Positions 17,749-26,489 of a stretch of DNA of 64,000 bases are shown here, piece after piece. The stretch is from Alphaproteobacteria bacterium. GTDB taxonomy: Bacteria > Myxococcota_A > UBA796 > GCA-2862545. The notes below the pieces were generated by a model, which searched no databases, was not told the origin of the DNA, and saw only the letters and a list, made by a program, of their open reading frames with translations. The stretch covers positions 124,001 to 188,000 of the forward strand of contig JACKET010000003.1 of assembly GCA_020632875.1 (NCBI GenBank), written 5' to 3'. Both the position numbers and the translations under genes were made by a program. The stretch's first letter is position 1, and the number at the start of each line of letters is the position of its first letter.

Positions 17749-19785
17749 ATGTACCCGCACCACAAGCTCGATTGGCACCTCTCCCGCCTCGAGACCCGCC
17801 TCGACGAAGCGCCCGACGACACGAGCACCCGGCTCGACTACGCCGAGCACTGCCTGTCCAAGGCGATGTTCCACGACGGCGGCGAGCCCTGGTACAACCG
17901 GGCCCTCACCCAGGCGAAGCGCGTGCTGGGCGCCGACGCGGCGAGCGCGGGCGCGATGGTCATCGCGGGGCTGGCGCTGGTCGGCCTCGAGCGGCTCGAG
18001 CCCGCCACCCGCTACCTCGACCAGGCCCTGAAAGAGCACCACGAGCGGGCCGATGTGCACTTCGCGCTCGGCTGCATGTACCGCGAGATGGGCGACCGCC
18101 ACCAGGCGCTCCGCGAGCTCGAGATCGCGTGCCGCCTCGCGCCCGAGAGCTTCGAGACGCACCACCTGCTCGCCCTGCTCCTGTGGGAGCGCGCGCGCGA
18201 GCTCGGCACCCCGGCCCGCCTCGTCGAGCGCAGCCAGTACCACACGACCCAGGCGCTGCAGCTCGACCCCACGCCCACCATCGCGCAAGATCTCTCGTGG
18301 CACCTCGCGATGACCGCGCTGCACACGCAGCGCTGGAACGAGGCGCACAAGCTGCTGACGGTGTGCCTCGACTCCGAGCGGCACCGCACGAAGGCCAAGT
18401 ACTTCCTGGGTCTCGCGAGCTACCACCTCGGCAAGCACAAGAACGCCATCCTGTTCCTGCGCCAGCACCTCGAGGCGTTCCCCGACAACCCCAAGGTCTA
18501 CGCGCGCATCGGCATGAGCTACCTCCAGCTCGGCGAGATCGCGAAGGCGCGCCAGGCCTGCAACCGGGCCCTCGCCATCGACCCGTCCGACGCCGACGCC
18601 CGGTGGACCCTCGGCTGCGCCCTGATGGAAGAAGGCCAGGCCGAAGAGGCCGCCCAGGTCCTCAAAGAGCTGCTGGCCGACCAGCCCGACCACGTCCCGG
18701 CGTTCACCGAGCTCGTGCGGCTGCGCTCGGCCGACCGCGACACCGGCTGGATCCGCAAGGCCCTGCGGGCCGAGGTCAGCGGCTTCGACCGGCTGCCCGT
18801 GCACGCCGTGCTCGAGGGCCCGGATGGCGAGCGTCGCGTCACGCCACGCACCGCGACGCGCAACCGCGTGTCGATCCTGCTCCAGGCGCTCGGCCAGGCC
18901 GACAAAGAGCCCATCGGCCCCATCCTCGGCGCCATGGCGCTGACCACCGACGAAGCGCTGCGCTACCTGCTCTGGGAGGCCGCGCTGCAGTTCGCGAGCA
19001 TCGTGCGGGCGAAGCGGGCCGTCGCCCACCTCGAGCAGCCGGGCGTCCGCTTCGATGTCGAGGTGGCCAAGGAGGTGATGGCGCTCACCGACCTCATCCC
19101 CGAAGAGCTCATCACCGCGGGGCTCAACGTGGGTGAAGAAGACCTCAACCGCGCCGCGGTCGACCGCCACGGCCCCGCGAAGGATCTCGCCGCCCACCGC
19201 AAGCGCATCGAAGCCGAGCGCCAGATCGCGCGCGGCTGGCAGGCCCTGCTGCTGCTCGGCATCGGGCAGCGCGGCAGCGCACACGGCCGCTCCCTCCTGC
19301 ACCGCTGGGCCGCCGAGGCCGACCGCGACCTCGTCGTCGCCGCACGCGCGGCCCTCGCCCTGCGCGGCGAGAAGCACGCCACCGACCTGCTGCGCAACGA
19401 CGTCCGCCGGTTCGGCGCCGAGCCGCTCGTCGACGCGCTGATCGCGGGGCTCAACCCGGCCGACGAGCGCTCCACGGTGCGCCCGCTCCCCGACGACACC
19501 GACGCGCACTGCGCCACGTGCGGCCGCCGCGCGGGCGAGGTCGGGCACCTGCTCGGCAGCACCTCCACCGCCGTGTGCGACCGCTGCATGGGCGAGATCG
19601 CCACGCGGCGCCGCGAGCTCGAGATCGACGACCCCGCGCGGGCCTGCCAGCTCTGCGGCAAGTCCAACACGGTCGTGCGCGCCGTCTACGCCTACCAGGG
19701 CGTCTGCGTGTGCACCGAGTGCCTCGACCGCAGCCTCGGGCTCGTCGAGCGCGAGGCGGTCGACCGGTACTTCGTCAGCCTGTGA
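17749..19785 (+). CDS. TPR protein with two C-terminal ClpX-type zinc fingers
   Basis: 678 aa from the ATG at 17749. Residues ~1-340 are TPR repeats (for example ADVHFALGCMYREMGDRHQA and PKVYARIGMSYLQLGEIAKA). The middle is helical. The last ~100 residues carry two zinc-binding modules, CATCG...CDRC and CQLCGKSN...CTEC, each with spacing C-x2-C-x18-C-x2-C. That is the spacing of the ClpX N-terminal zinc finger, and CGKSN/CTEC match its sequence. In ClpX this finger dimerises and binds substrates and adaptors, so this protein may dock to the ClpXP protease or dimerise by the same fold; this is inference. No signal peptide, so cytoplasmic. Probably transcribed with the two genes downstream (22-bp gap). 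Confidence 0.8.
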   Translation: MYPHHKLDWHLSRLETRLDEAPDDTSTRLDYAEHCLSKAMFHDGGEPWYNRALTQAKRVLGADAASAGAMVIAGLALVGLERLEPATRYLDQALKEHHERADVHFALGCMYREMGDRHQALRELEIACRLAPESFETHHLLALLLWERARELGTPARLVERSQYHTTQALQLDPTPTIAQDLSWHLAMTALHTQRWNEAHKLLTVCLDSERHRTKAKYFLGLASYHLGKHKNAILFLRQHLEAFPDNPKVYARIGMSYLQLGEIAKARQACNRALAIDPSDADARWTLGCALMEEGQAEEAAQVLKELLADQPDHVPAFTELVRLRSADRDTGWIRKALRAEVSGFDRLPVHAVLEGPDGERRVTPRTATRNRVSILLQALGQADKEPIGPILGAMALTTDEALRYLLWEAALQFASIVRAKRAVAHLEQPGVRFDVEVAKEVMALTDLIPEELITAGLNVGEEDLNRAAVDRHGPAKDLAAHRKRIEAERQIARGWQALLLLGIGQRGSAHGRSLLHRWAAEADRDLVVAARAALALRGEKHATDLLRNDVRRFGAEPLVDALIAGLNPADERSTVRPLPDDTDAHCATCGRRAGEVGHLLGSTSTAVCDRCMGEIATRRRELEIDDPARACQLCGKSNTVVRAVYAYQGVCVCTECLDRSLGLVEREAVDRYFVSL

Positions 19786-19807
19786 GCGCGGGCGTTACGC
19801 TCTGCCC

Positions 19808-20461
19808 ATGGTCTTCCTCGCGCTGCTCGCCCACGCCGAAGTGCCCCTGCCCGACTACCAGGATGCGCTCGTGCAGCGCACCTGGTACCGCGTGAACAGC
19901 CTCATCGAGGCCGCGTGCAGCAACGGTCCCGGCGTGATGGCCTGCGCGAAGGAGCCGCTCGACGAAGCCATCGGCCTCGCGTCCACCTTCCAGGCCCAGG
20001 TCGTGCAGGACGCGCGGCTCGAGTACCTGCTGGGCCTCGCGTACCTCTCGCGCGGCGACCGCTCCGAGGGCGAGACGCACCTCCGCATCGCGGTCCGCCT
20101 CGATCCCGAGCGTTCCGACGCGTGGCACGACCTCGGCGAGATCCTCCTGCAGGACAGCCGGTTCGACGAAGCGGCCGAGGCCTTCGCCCATGTCACCGAG
20201 CTCGTCGACACCGGGCCGAAGTCGTGGCTCGGCCCGTGGCGCGAGGCCGAGGTCGCGGCGCACCAGGGCCGTCCCGAGGCCTTCGAGAAGCACATGAAGC
20301 TCGCGCTCCAGCGCGGGTTCTCGTTCCGCACCATCCGCGGCCTGCCGAACTGGCGGCAGTTCTACGCCGACCCCGTGATGGGGCCGAGCGTGACGAAGCT
20401 CGTCACGGTGTACGGCACGCCCGACATCCTGAAGAGCCTCGAGCCCGAAGAAGCGCCGTGA
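19808..20461 (+). CDS. Exported TPR protein
   Basis: 217 aa. The start MVFLALLAHAE is a very short uncharged signal peptide. Residues ~60-130 contain TPR units (ARLEYLLGLAYLSRGD and SDAWHDLGEILLQDSRFDEA). Residues 135-200 resemble the helix-rich tail of other TPR proteins (KHMKLALQRGFSFRTIRGL). Likely periplasmic, with a scaffolding role. Its stop overlaps the GTG of the next gene (GTGA at 20458-20461). Confidence 0.78.
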   Translation: MVFLALLAHAEVPLPDYQDALVQRTWYRVNSLIEAACSNGPGVMACAKEPLDEAIGLASTFQAQVVQDARLEYLLGLAYLSRGDRSEGETHLRIAVRLDPERSDAWHDLGEILLQDSRFDEAAEAFAHVTELVDTGPKSWLGPWREAEVAAHQGRPEAFEKHMKLALQRGFSFRTIRGLPNWRQFYADPVMGPSVTKLVTVYGTPDILKSLEPEEAP

Positions 20462-21084
20462 TCGCGCTGCTGCTGGGCACCGCGTTCGCCACGCGGTTCG
20501 AGGCCGAGGCGGTCTCGACGTACCGCATCCAGCAGGCCGGCGCCTTCGTCGAAGAGGGCCTGTACGCGTACGTCCCCACCGAGGGGCTCACGTCGGGCGG
20601 CCGCCTGCGGCTCGAGTCCGACGACGCGCACCTCGGCGTCGAGATGTTCGGCAACGTCGACAAGGTCGCGGTGGTCGACGGGCGCCGTCCCCAGCGCTGG
20701 GGCGGGGCGCGAGCGCTGTTCGGGGTCCGGGGCCGCACGCCGATCTACACGACCCTGACGCACTTCCGCGCCGGCGTCGTCGCCTGGGACGTCCGCGACA
20801 TCGCCGAAGACGAGCACCAGCCGATGCACCTCGCGACCCTCGGCATCGAGGTGCGGCGCTTCGGCCGGCGCCGCTTCCAGTCCGTCGAGGGCGAGCTCAT
20901 GTCGAGCACGACGATGATCGCCGGCGAGCTCCGGTCCCGCGCGGGCTACGGCGTCCGCGACACGGGGCTCTACTTCACGCTCGGCGCGGCCACGAGCCGC
21001 TTCCAGGCCTACCAGGGCACCGCGCGCCAGGTGACGTACCAGATCGAGACCTCGGTGCTGTGGAGGCCCGGCAACGGGCGTTAG
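20458..21084 (+). CDS. Exported beta-rich protein, unknown function
   Basis: 208 aa from the GTG at 20458, translationally coupled to the TPR protein. Short signal MIALLLGTAFA, then alternating beta-type segments with many Arg and aromatic residues (TYRIQQAGAFVEEGLYAYV, YTTLTHFRAGVVAWDV, TGLYFTLGAATSRFQAY). The pattern and exported location would suit a small outer-membrane barrel or periplasmic beta protein. No family recognised. Last gene before the repeat region. Confidence 0.68.
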   Translation: MIALLLGTAFATRFEAEAVSTYRIQQAGAFVEEGLYAYVPTEGLTSGGRLRLESDDAHLGVEMFGNVDKVAVVDGRRPQRWGGARALFGVRGRTPIYTTLTHFRAGVVAWDVRDIAEDEHQPMHLATLGIEVRRFGRRRFQSVEGELMSSTTMIAGELRSRAGYGVRDTGLYFTLGAATSRFQAYQGTARQVTYQIETSVLWRPGNGR

Positions 21085-21094
21085 CCCGAGCCGA

Positions 21095-21300
21095 GATCCC
21101 GCGGCCCACACCCGCGACACCGCTGTCTCCCGACCGCCCCATCGATCCCGTCAGGCACGTCCGCAGGGTCCGGTTCCCCCTCGCCACCCCACAGAAGCTC
21201 GAAGCCCCCGGGGAACCCGATCCTGGGACTGCCGGGTCTGTGAAACGCAAGGCCGCCATAGGCGAGCCGCGCAGCGCGCTTGCGCGCGTAGCCAAGGGTA
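21095..21300. repeat. Repeat element, copy 1
   Basis: Contains an inverted pair CAGGGTCCGGTTCCCC (21164-21179) and GGGGAACCCGATCCTG (21210-21225) around a 30-nt loop. One C-C mismatch in this copy weakens the stem. A second small hairpin, CGCG-CTTG-CGCG, lies near the end. Confidence 0.85.
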
Positions 21301-21346
21301 GACCGGACGCTCACACCCGCCATCCCCGTCCTCTACGACGAGGCGG

Positions 21347-21550
21347 GATCCCGCGGCCCACACCCGCGACACCGCTGTCTCCCGACCGCCCCATCGGTCC
21401 CGGCAGGCACGTGCGCAGGGTCCGGTTCCCCGCCGCCCTGCGACACCGCCGGCCCCTCCAGGGGAACCGGATCCTGGGACTGCCGTGTCTACGACCGCAA
21501 GGCCGCCATAGGCGAGCCGCGCAGCGCGCTTGCGCGCGTAGCAAACGGTA
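21347..21550. repeat. Repeat element, copy 2 (different loop)
   Basis: Stem halves at 21416-21431 and 21461-21476 pair over 16 positions with a single G-U type wobble. The 29-nt loop (21432-21460) is unrelated to the loop of copies 1 and 3, although the sequences on both sides are conserved. Confidence 0.85.
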
Positions 21551-21560
21551 GACGAGCCGG

Positions 21561-21767
21561 GATCCCGCGGCCCACACCCGCGGCACCGCTGTCTCCCGAC
21601 CGCCCCATCGATCCCGTCAGGCACGTCCGCAGGGTCCGGTTCCCCCTCGCCACGCCACAGAAGCTCGAAGCCCCCGGGGAACCGGATCCTGGGACTGCCG
21701 GGTCTACGAACCGCAAGGCCGCCATAGGCGAGCCGCGCAGCGCGCTCGCGCGCGTAGCCAAGGGTAG
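21561..21767. repeat. Repeat element, copy 3
   Basis: Stem halves at 21630-21645 and 21676-21691 pair over 16 positions with one wobble. The 30-nt loop is nearly identical to that of copy 1. Confidence 0.85.
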
Positions 21768-21775
21768 GACGACGA

Positions 21776-21812
21776 AGCCCGCTCGCCCGGCGGGATGCCG
21801 GGGGAGCGGGCT
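21776..21812 (-). terminator. Likely terminator of groESL
   Basis: AGCCCGCTCGCCCGGC (21776-21791) and GCCGGGGGAGCGGGCT (21797-21812) form a 16-bp stem with one mismatch and a 5-nt loop, 24 bp beyond the groEL stop. No T-run follows, as is common in GC-rich genomes. Confidence 0.7.
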
Positions 21813-21836
21813 CGAAGACACCGATGGGGACGAGAG

Positions 21837-23468
<1,632 letters not shown>

Positions 23469-23522
23469 CGTTTCCTCCGATGTCGGTGTTGGGGTTCTTG
23501 GTTCCTGAAGAGTTGGGGAGGA

Positions 23523-23813
23523 TCAGGCTTCGACGATGCCGAGGACTTCGTCCTCGCGGAGCACGAGGCGCTCCTCGCCGTCGATCTTGATCTCGTTGCC
23601 GGCGTACTTGCTGAACAGGATGCGGTCGCCGACGCGGACGGCGAGGGGCTTCACCGTGCCGTCTTCGGCGAGGCGGCCCTGGCCGATCGCGATGATCTCA
23701 CCCTCGCTGGGCTTCTCGGACGCGCTCTCCGGAAGGAAGAGGCCCCCCTTGGACTTGATGGGGTTCTCGACGCGCTTCACGAGGATCCGGTCGTACAGCG
23801 GGCGAATGTCCAT
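23523..23813 (-). CDS. groES: Co-chaperonin GroES (10 kDa)
   Basis: 96 aa from the ATG at 23813 (MDIRPLYDRILVKRVE), preceded by AGGAG. The lid of the GroEL chamber: mobile-loop region KSKGGLFLPESASEKPSEG and FSKYAGNEIKIDGEERLVL are typical. A longer open frame upstream (to 23903) lacks family similarity and was not used. Confidence 0.98.
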   Translation of the reverse strand: MDIRPLYDRILVKRVENPIKSKGGLFLPESASEKPSEGEIIAIGQGRLAEDGTVKPLAVRVGDRILFSKYAGNEIKIDGEERLVLREDEVLGIVEA

Positions 23814-23917
23814 GGTCGATCTCCTTGCGACTGCTGTGTTGCGGCTGCTACGATTTCCATTGAGATGAAGCGCACTTGCCCGATGAACGGCGAGCGTCCC
23901 CATCCCGAGAGGGCGAT

Positions 23918-23946
23918 GAGGTACGCACTGCCTCAGGGCACGTCAA
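23918..23946 (-). promoter_or_regulatory. Candidate groESL promoter with internal palindrome
   Basis: On the minus strand TTGACG (23946-23941) and TACCTC (23923-23918) are 17 bp apart. The spacer contains the small inverted repeat TGCC-CTGA-GGCA. No CIRCE element (TTAGCACTC-N9-GAGTGCTAA) was found between the gene and its divergent neighbour, so HrcA control is not indicated. Confidence 0.4.
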
Positions 23947-23957
23947 GGGGACAGTGA

Positions 23958-24545
23958 ATGAAACCCACGCTCACCCGTGCGGACAACCTCTTCGACTTCT
24001 TCCACGCCCGGGTCGAGGATGCGAAGAACGAAGCTTCTCTCGACATCTCCGACGACACGGCACTGTACCTGGCGAGCCTCCTCACCGACCGCGCGCGGGT
24101 CGATCGGCCCATCGACGACAGCGAGACGCTGGCCGAGCTCCATGCCCGCGCCGCGCACGCTCCGCCCGGGCGCCAGGCGTCGACCTACCGCGAGCTCGGC
24201 GATCGATCGCTCTACCTGCTCGGCTTCTTCCGCGAGCACCTCGATCGCCGCAGGCGCGTGATCGGGCCCGGCTACTACGAGGAGATGGGCTCGGCGGCGT
24301 ACCTGAAGGTCGACTTCGTGCTGAAGCGCTGGTTCTCCGACGCCTTCGGGCCGGTGTTCCGCGAGCTCGCCCAGGGGTTCCGCGAGTGCGTCGACCTGCT
24401 CGATCGCGTCCGCACGCGCGACGCCGACGAGACCGGGCTGCTCGCTGCCTACGACGCCTGGCTGGTCGACGGCGATCCCGGATCCGCCGCCACGTTGTAC
24501 GCGGGCGGCCTCCTTCTTCCGAACGATCCGACCGACGAATGCTAG
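23958..24545 (+). CDS. Conserved-type protein of unknown function
   Basis: 195 aa, soluble, mainly alpha-helical, no signal peptide. Contains a stretch typical of an uncharacterised deltaproteobacterial family (STYRELGDRSLYLLGFFREH, then RVIGPGYYEEMGSAAY). No catalytic motif was identified. Divergent from groES. The start is the ATG at 23958, close to the groES promoter, so the two transcripts probably share a regulatory region. rpoZ has its own promoter downstream. Confidence 0.75.
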   Translation: MKPTLTRADNLFDFFHARVEDAKNEASLDISDDTALYLASLLTDRARVDRPIDDSETLAELHARAAHAPPGRQASTYRELGDRSLYLLGFFREHLDRRRRVIGPGYYEEMGSAAYLKVDFVLKRWFSDAFGPVFRELAQGFRECVDLLDRVRTRDADETGLLAAYDAWLVDGDPGSAATLYAGGLLLPNDPTDEC

Positions 24546-24562
24546 CGCGCTGACGCTGGCGC

Positions 24563-24591
24563 TTGACTTGCAGCATCCGTGCCATTAGGTC
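24563..24591 (+). promoter_or_regulatory. Promoter of rpoZ
   Basis: TTGACT (24563-24568), a 17-bp spacer and TAGGTC (24586-24591), 35 bp before the rpoZ start. The -35 is a near match to the sigma-70 consensus; the -10 is of the GC-rich TAxxxx type also seen at 26453. Confidence 0.6.
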
Positions 24592-24625
24592 CGAGCGTTC
24601 CCTTGTGGATCGGAGGACCTCCCAC

Positions 24626-24901
24626 ATGGCTCGGATCACGGTCGAAGACTGTCTCGAGAAGGTCGAAAACCGCTTCTCCCTGGTTCTGGTCGCTGCGGAG
24701 CGCACCAAGCAGCTCGTGAAGGGCCGCGACGCCCTGATCATGAACGAAGACGACAACAAGGAAGTCGTCACCGCGCTGCGCGAGATCGCGGCCGGCAAGT
24801 TCGAGATCGACGAGTCGGCCGTGCTCAGCGAAGACCGGTGGAAGCCCGTCGACCGCCAGACCGCCCCGATCCTCGACGACGAGCTGCCGCCGGAGGCATG
24901 A
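24626..24901 (+). CDS. rpoZ: RNA polymerase omega subunit
   Basis: 91 aa from the ATG at 24626, with GGAGG 10 bp upstream. Small subunit that helps assemble the beta-prime subunit of RNA polymerase. Typical start MARITVEDCLEKVENRF, then LVLVAAERTKQLVKG. A 59-codon gene begins one base after the stop. Confidence 0.96.
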   Translation: MARITVEDCLEKVENRFSLVLVAAERTKQLVKGRDALIMNEDDNKEVVTALREIAAGKFEIDESAVLSEDRWKPVDRQTAPILDDELPPEA

Positions 24902-24902
24902 G

Positions 24903-25082
24903 ATGAACGAAGACCTCAAGTACGACGTCCGCCTGGTGCGCCACCACATGCGCCGCCAGATCCTCGACAAGAAGCAGCTCGACGAGCACCTCGGCAAGCT
25001 GCCCGACGATGCCGCGCACGGGGTCGACACCGACACCCGGTTCGTCGGCTACTCCGATCGCGCCCGCAGCGACCGGGAATAA
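24903..25082 (+). CDS. Small protein co-transcribed with rpoZ
   Basis: 59 aa, ATG 24903 to TAA 25082. Starts MNEDLKYDVRLVRHHMRRQI and continues with Lys/Asp-rich KKQLDEHLGKLPDD; no signal peptide, strongly charged, predicted helical N-terminal half. One base separates it from the rpoZ stop, so it must share the rpoZ transcript, and the terminator lies after it (25173). The codon use is like its neighbours. Function unknown; a small cytoplasmic regulator or RNA polymerase-associated peptide is conceivable. Confidence 0.7.
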   Translation: MNEDLKYDVRLVRHHMRRQILDKKQLDEHLGKLPDDAAHGVDTDTRFVGYSDRARSDRE

Positions 25083-25172
25083 TCCGCCGCGACCCGGTGT
25101 CAGTCCCGTGTAAGGCCGCGAAGAGCGCGGTCTGACGGGGTCATCCAGAGTCACGACGTGTCATCACCGAGG

Positions 25173-25200
25173 AGGGGTCCGAAGAAACGCGGACCCCTTT
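25173..25200 (+). terminator. Rho-independent terminator after rpoZ unit
   Basis: AGGGGTCCG (25173-25181), 8-nt loop, CGGACCCCT (25190-25198): a perfect 9-bp stem followed by TT. It separates the rpoZ unit from the sigma-factor operon. Confidence 0.8.
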
Positions 25201-25243
25201 CGTCTGCTGGCTGTCGATCGGGATGAACCCGACGGGGGTGAGC

Positions 25244-25825
25244 ATGAACGCACTTCGAGTCCTCTCCGGCAACGCGCTGCCCGAAGACGAAGAGATCAAG
25301 GTCATCGCGCGGAAGGATCGTCGCGCTGCCGCCGATCTCGTGGTCCGCAAGTACCGCGACCGGCTCTTCCACCACGCCTGCTACGTCCTCAAGGACTACC
25401 AGGAGGCCACGGATGTCACCCAGGAGGTGTTCATCAAGGCCATGCGGGAGAAGCGGTTCTTCGAAGACGACTTCAAGATGAAGGCGTGGCTCTTCCGCGT
25501 CACGAGCAACCTCTGCTTCAACATCCGCCGCGACAAGAAGCGCCGCACCGCGATCCTCGAGACCGTGCCGCGGGCCACCTTCACCGCCGCCGATCAGGTC
25601 GATCTCGTCTTCTCGAACGAGAAGCAGGAGCACATCCTGTCCGCGATGGACGCGTTGACCGAGAACCACCGCCAGATCCTGATGCTGCGGTACTACGACG
25701 ACCTGTCGTACGCCGAGATCGCCCAGGTGCTCGACGTCGCCCTCGGAACCGTCATGAGCCGCCTCTCGCGTGCGAAGGGCCAGCTGATGGAAGTGATGGA
25801 CGACCTGCGGGTTGTGGAAGAATGA
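25244..25825 (+). CDS. ECF-type RNA polymerase sigma factor
   Basis: 193 aa from the ATG at 25244, chosen because GGGGGTG lies just upstream; an ATG at 25223 has no ribosome site. Region 2 (YRDRLFHHACYVLKDYQEATDV, broken here only by length) binds core polymerase and the -10 element. Region 4 ends with the helix-turn-helix LSYAEIAQVLDVALGTVMSR. There is no sigma region 3, as expected for the extracytoplasmic-function class. The stop overlaps the anti-sigma gene by four bases (ATGA), the classic arrangement for stoichiometric control. Confidence 0.93.
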   Translation: MNALRVLSGNALPEDEEIKVIARKDRRAAADLVVRKYRDRLFHHACYVLKDYQEATDVTQEVFIKAMREKRFFEDDFKMKAWLFRVTSNLCFNIRRDKKRRTAILETVPRATFTAADQVDLVFSNEKQEHILSAMDALTENHRQILMLRYYDDLSYAEIAQVLDVALGTVMSRLSRAKGQLMEVMDDLRVVEE

Positions 25826-26361
25826 ACGCACTCACCTCCCGAGGTCCGGAAATGCACTGCTCCTGGGTCCAGGAACGCCTGGTCGCCTTCGCGGACGGCG
25901 AGCTCTCTCCCGGCGAAGCCACCTTCGTCGGTGAGCACCTCGACGGCTGCGAGGAATGTGCGACGCTCGACGCCGCCCTGCGGGACGTGACGCCGGCGCC
26001 TTCCCTCGCCGTGCCGCCCGAGGTCCTGGCGCGGATGGCTGCGGCCGTCGACGAGGCCGTGATGGCGGCGCTCGACGAGCCGATCGTGGCCGCCCCGCCG
26101 GGGATGGCGGCGCGGTGGGGCCGCTGGCTGCGGCGCGATCGCGACCTCTCCAATGGCGCCATGGTGGGGTACGGCATCCTCCTGGCGGCGTGCGTGGGTT
26201 GGGGTGTTTCCAACTGGATCGCGTACCAGGAGCTGCAGCAGGAGATCACGAATGCGCGTCCGGTCGCGGCGGCTGCCCCGAGCAGCCCGGCGACGATCGA
26301 CAGCGACGACTACGAGCCGGCCTCCTACAGCCCGGACGCGAGCGAAGAGAACTGGCGCTGA
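25822..26361 (+). CDS. Membrane anti-sigma factor with zinc-binding domain
   Basis: 179 aa. N-terminal zinc anti-sigma domain with Cys13, then the HxxxCxxC motif EHLDGCEECA (His39, Cys43, Cys46). One transmembrane helix near residues 112-133 (MVGYGILLAACVGWGVSNWI). The short extracytoplasmic tail ends in Asp/Ser/Tyr-rich sequence. It would hold the co-encoded sigma factor at the membrane until a signal or redox change releases it. Coupled to the sigma gene by ATGA. Confidence 0.9.
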   Translation: MNALTSRGPEMHCSWVQERLVAFADGELSPGEATFVGEHLDGCEECATLDAALRDVTPAPSLAVPPEVLARMAAAVDEAVMAALDEPIVAAPPGMAARWGRWLRRDRDLSNGAMVGYGILLAACVGWGVSNWIAYQELQQEITNARPVAAAAPSSPATIDSDDYEPASYSPDASEENWR

Positions 26362-26428
26362 GAGCGGGACCATCGGACGGCCGCCGCAGGGGCCGCGATC
26401 GCCGAGCCGGCCGGATGGGGTCCGGCGC

Positions 26429-26458
26429 TTGACCCCCTCCGGCCCCCTTCGCTAGCGT
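26429..26458 (+). promoter_or_regulatory. Promoter of the DUF4388-like gene
   Basis: TTGACC (26429-26434), an 18-bp spacer and TAGCGT (26453-26458), 31 bp before the GTG at 26490. Similar to the rpoZ promoter. Confidence 0.55.
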
Positions 26459-26489
26459 AGGACGCCATCGGTCGGGTCCAAGGAAGGTC

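Larger units (their letters stand above)
21085..21836. repeat. Gene-free region with three copies of a ~205-bp element
   Basis: The 752 bp between two genes hold three direct copies (21095-21300, 21347-21550, 21561-21767) separated by 46 and 10 bp, then the groEL terminator. Each copy begins GATCCCGCGGCCCACACCCG and ends with GGCGAGCCGCGCAGCGCGCT followed by a GTAGCcaagGGTAG-like end. Copies 1 and 3 are nearly identical; copy 2 differs mainly in its centre. Open frames on both strands exist only because the DNA is GC-rich. No transposase, no protein-coding signal and no CRISPR spacing. Confidence 0.9.

Noticed and set aside
21095..21767. CRISPR array
   Set aside because: Only three long (~205 bp) units with unequal gaps of 46 and 10 bp and no cas genes; does not fit CRISPR repeat/spacer geometry.
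21081..21821. Small ORFs inside the repeat region
   Set aside because: The same peptide pieces recur in different frames because the DNA repeats; no ribosome sites and no conserved protein.
23814..23957. CIRCE operator upstream of groES
   Set aside because: No TTAGCACTC/GAGTGCTAA pair was found; only a short TGCC-CTGA-GGCA palindrome is present.
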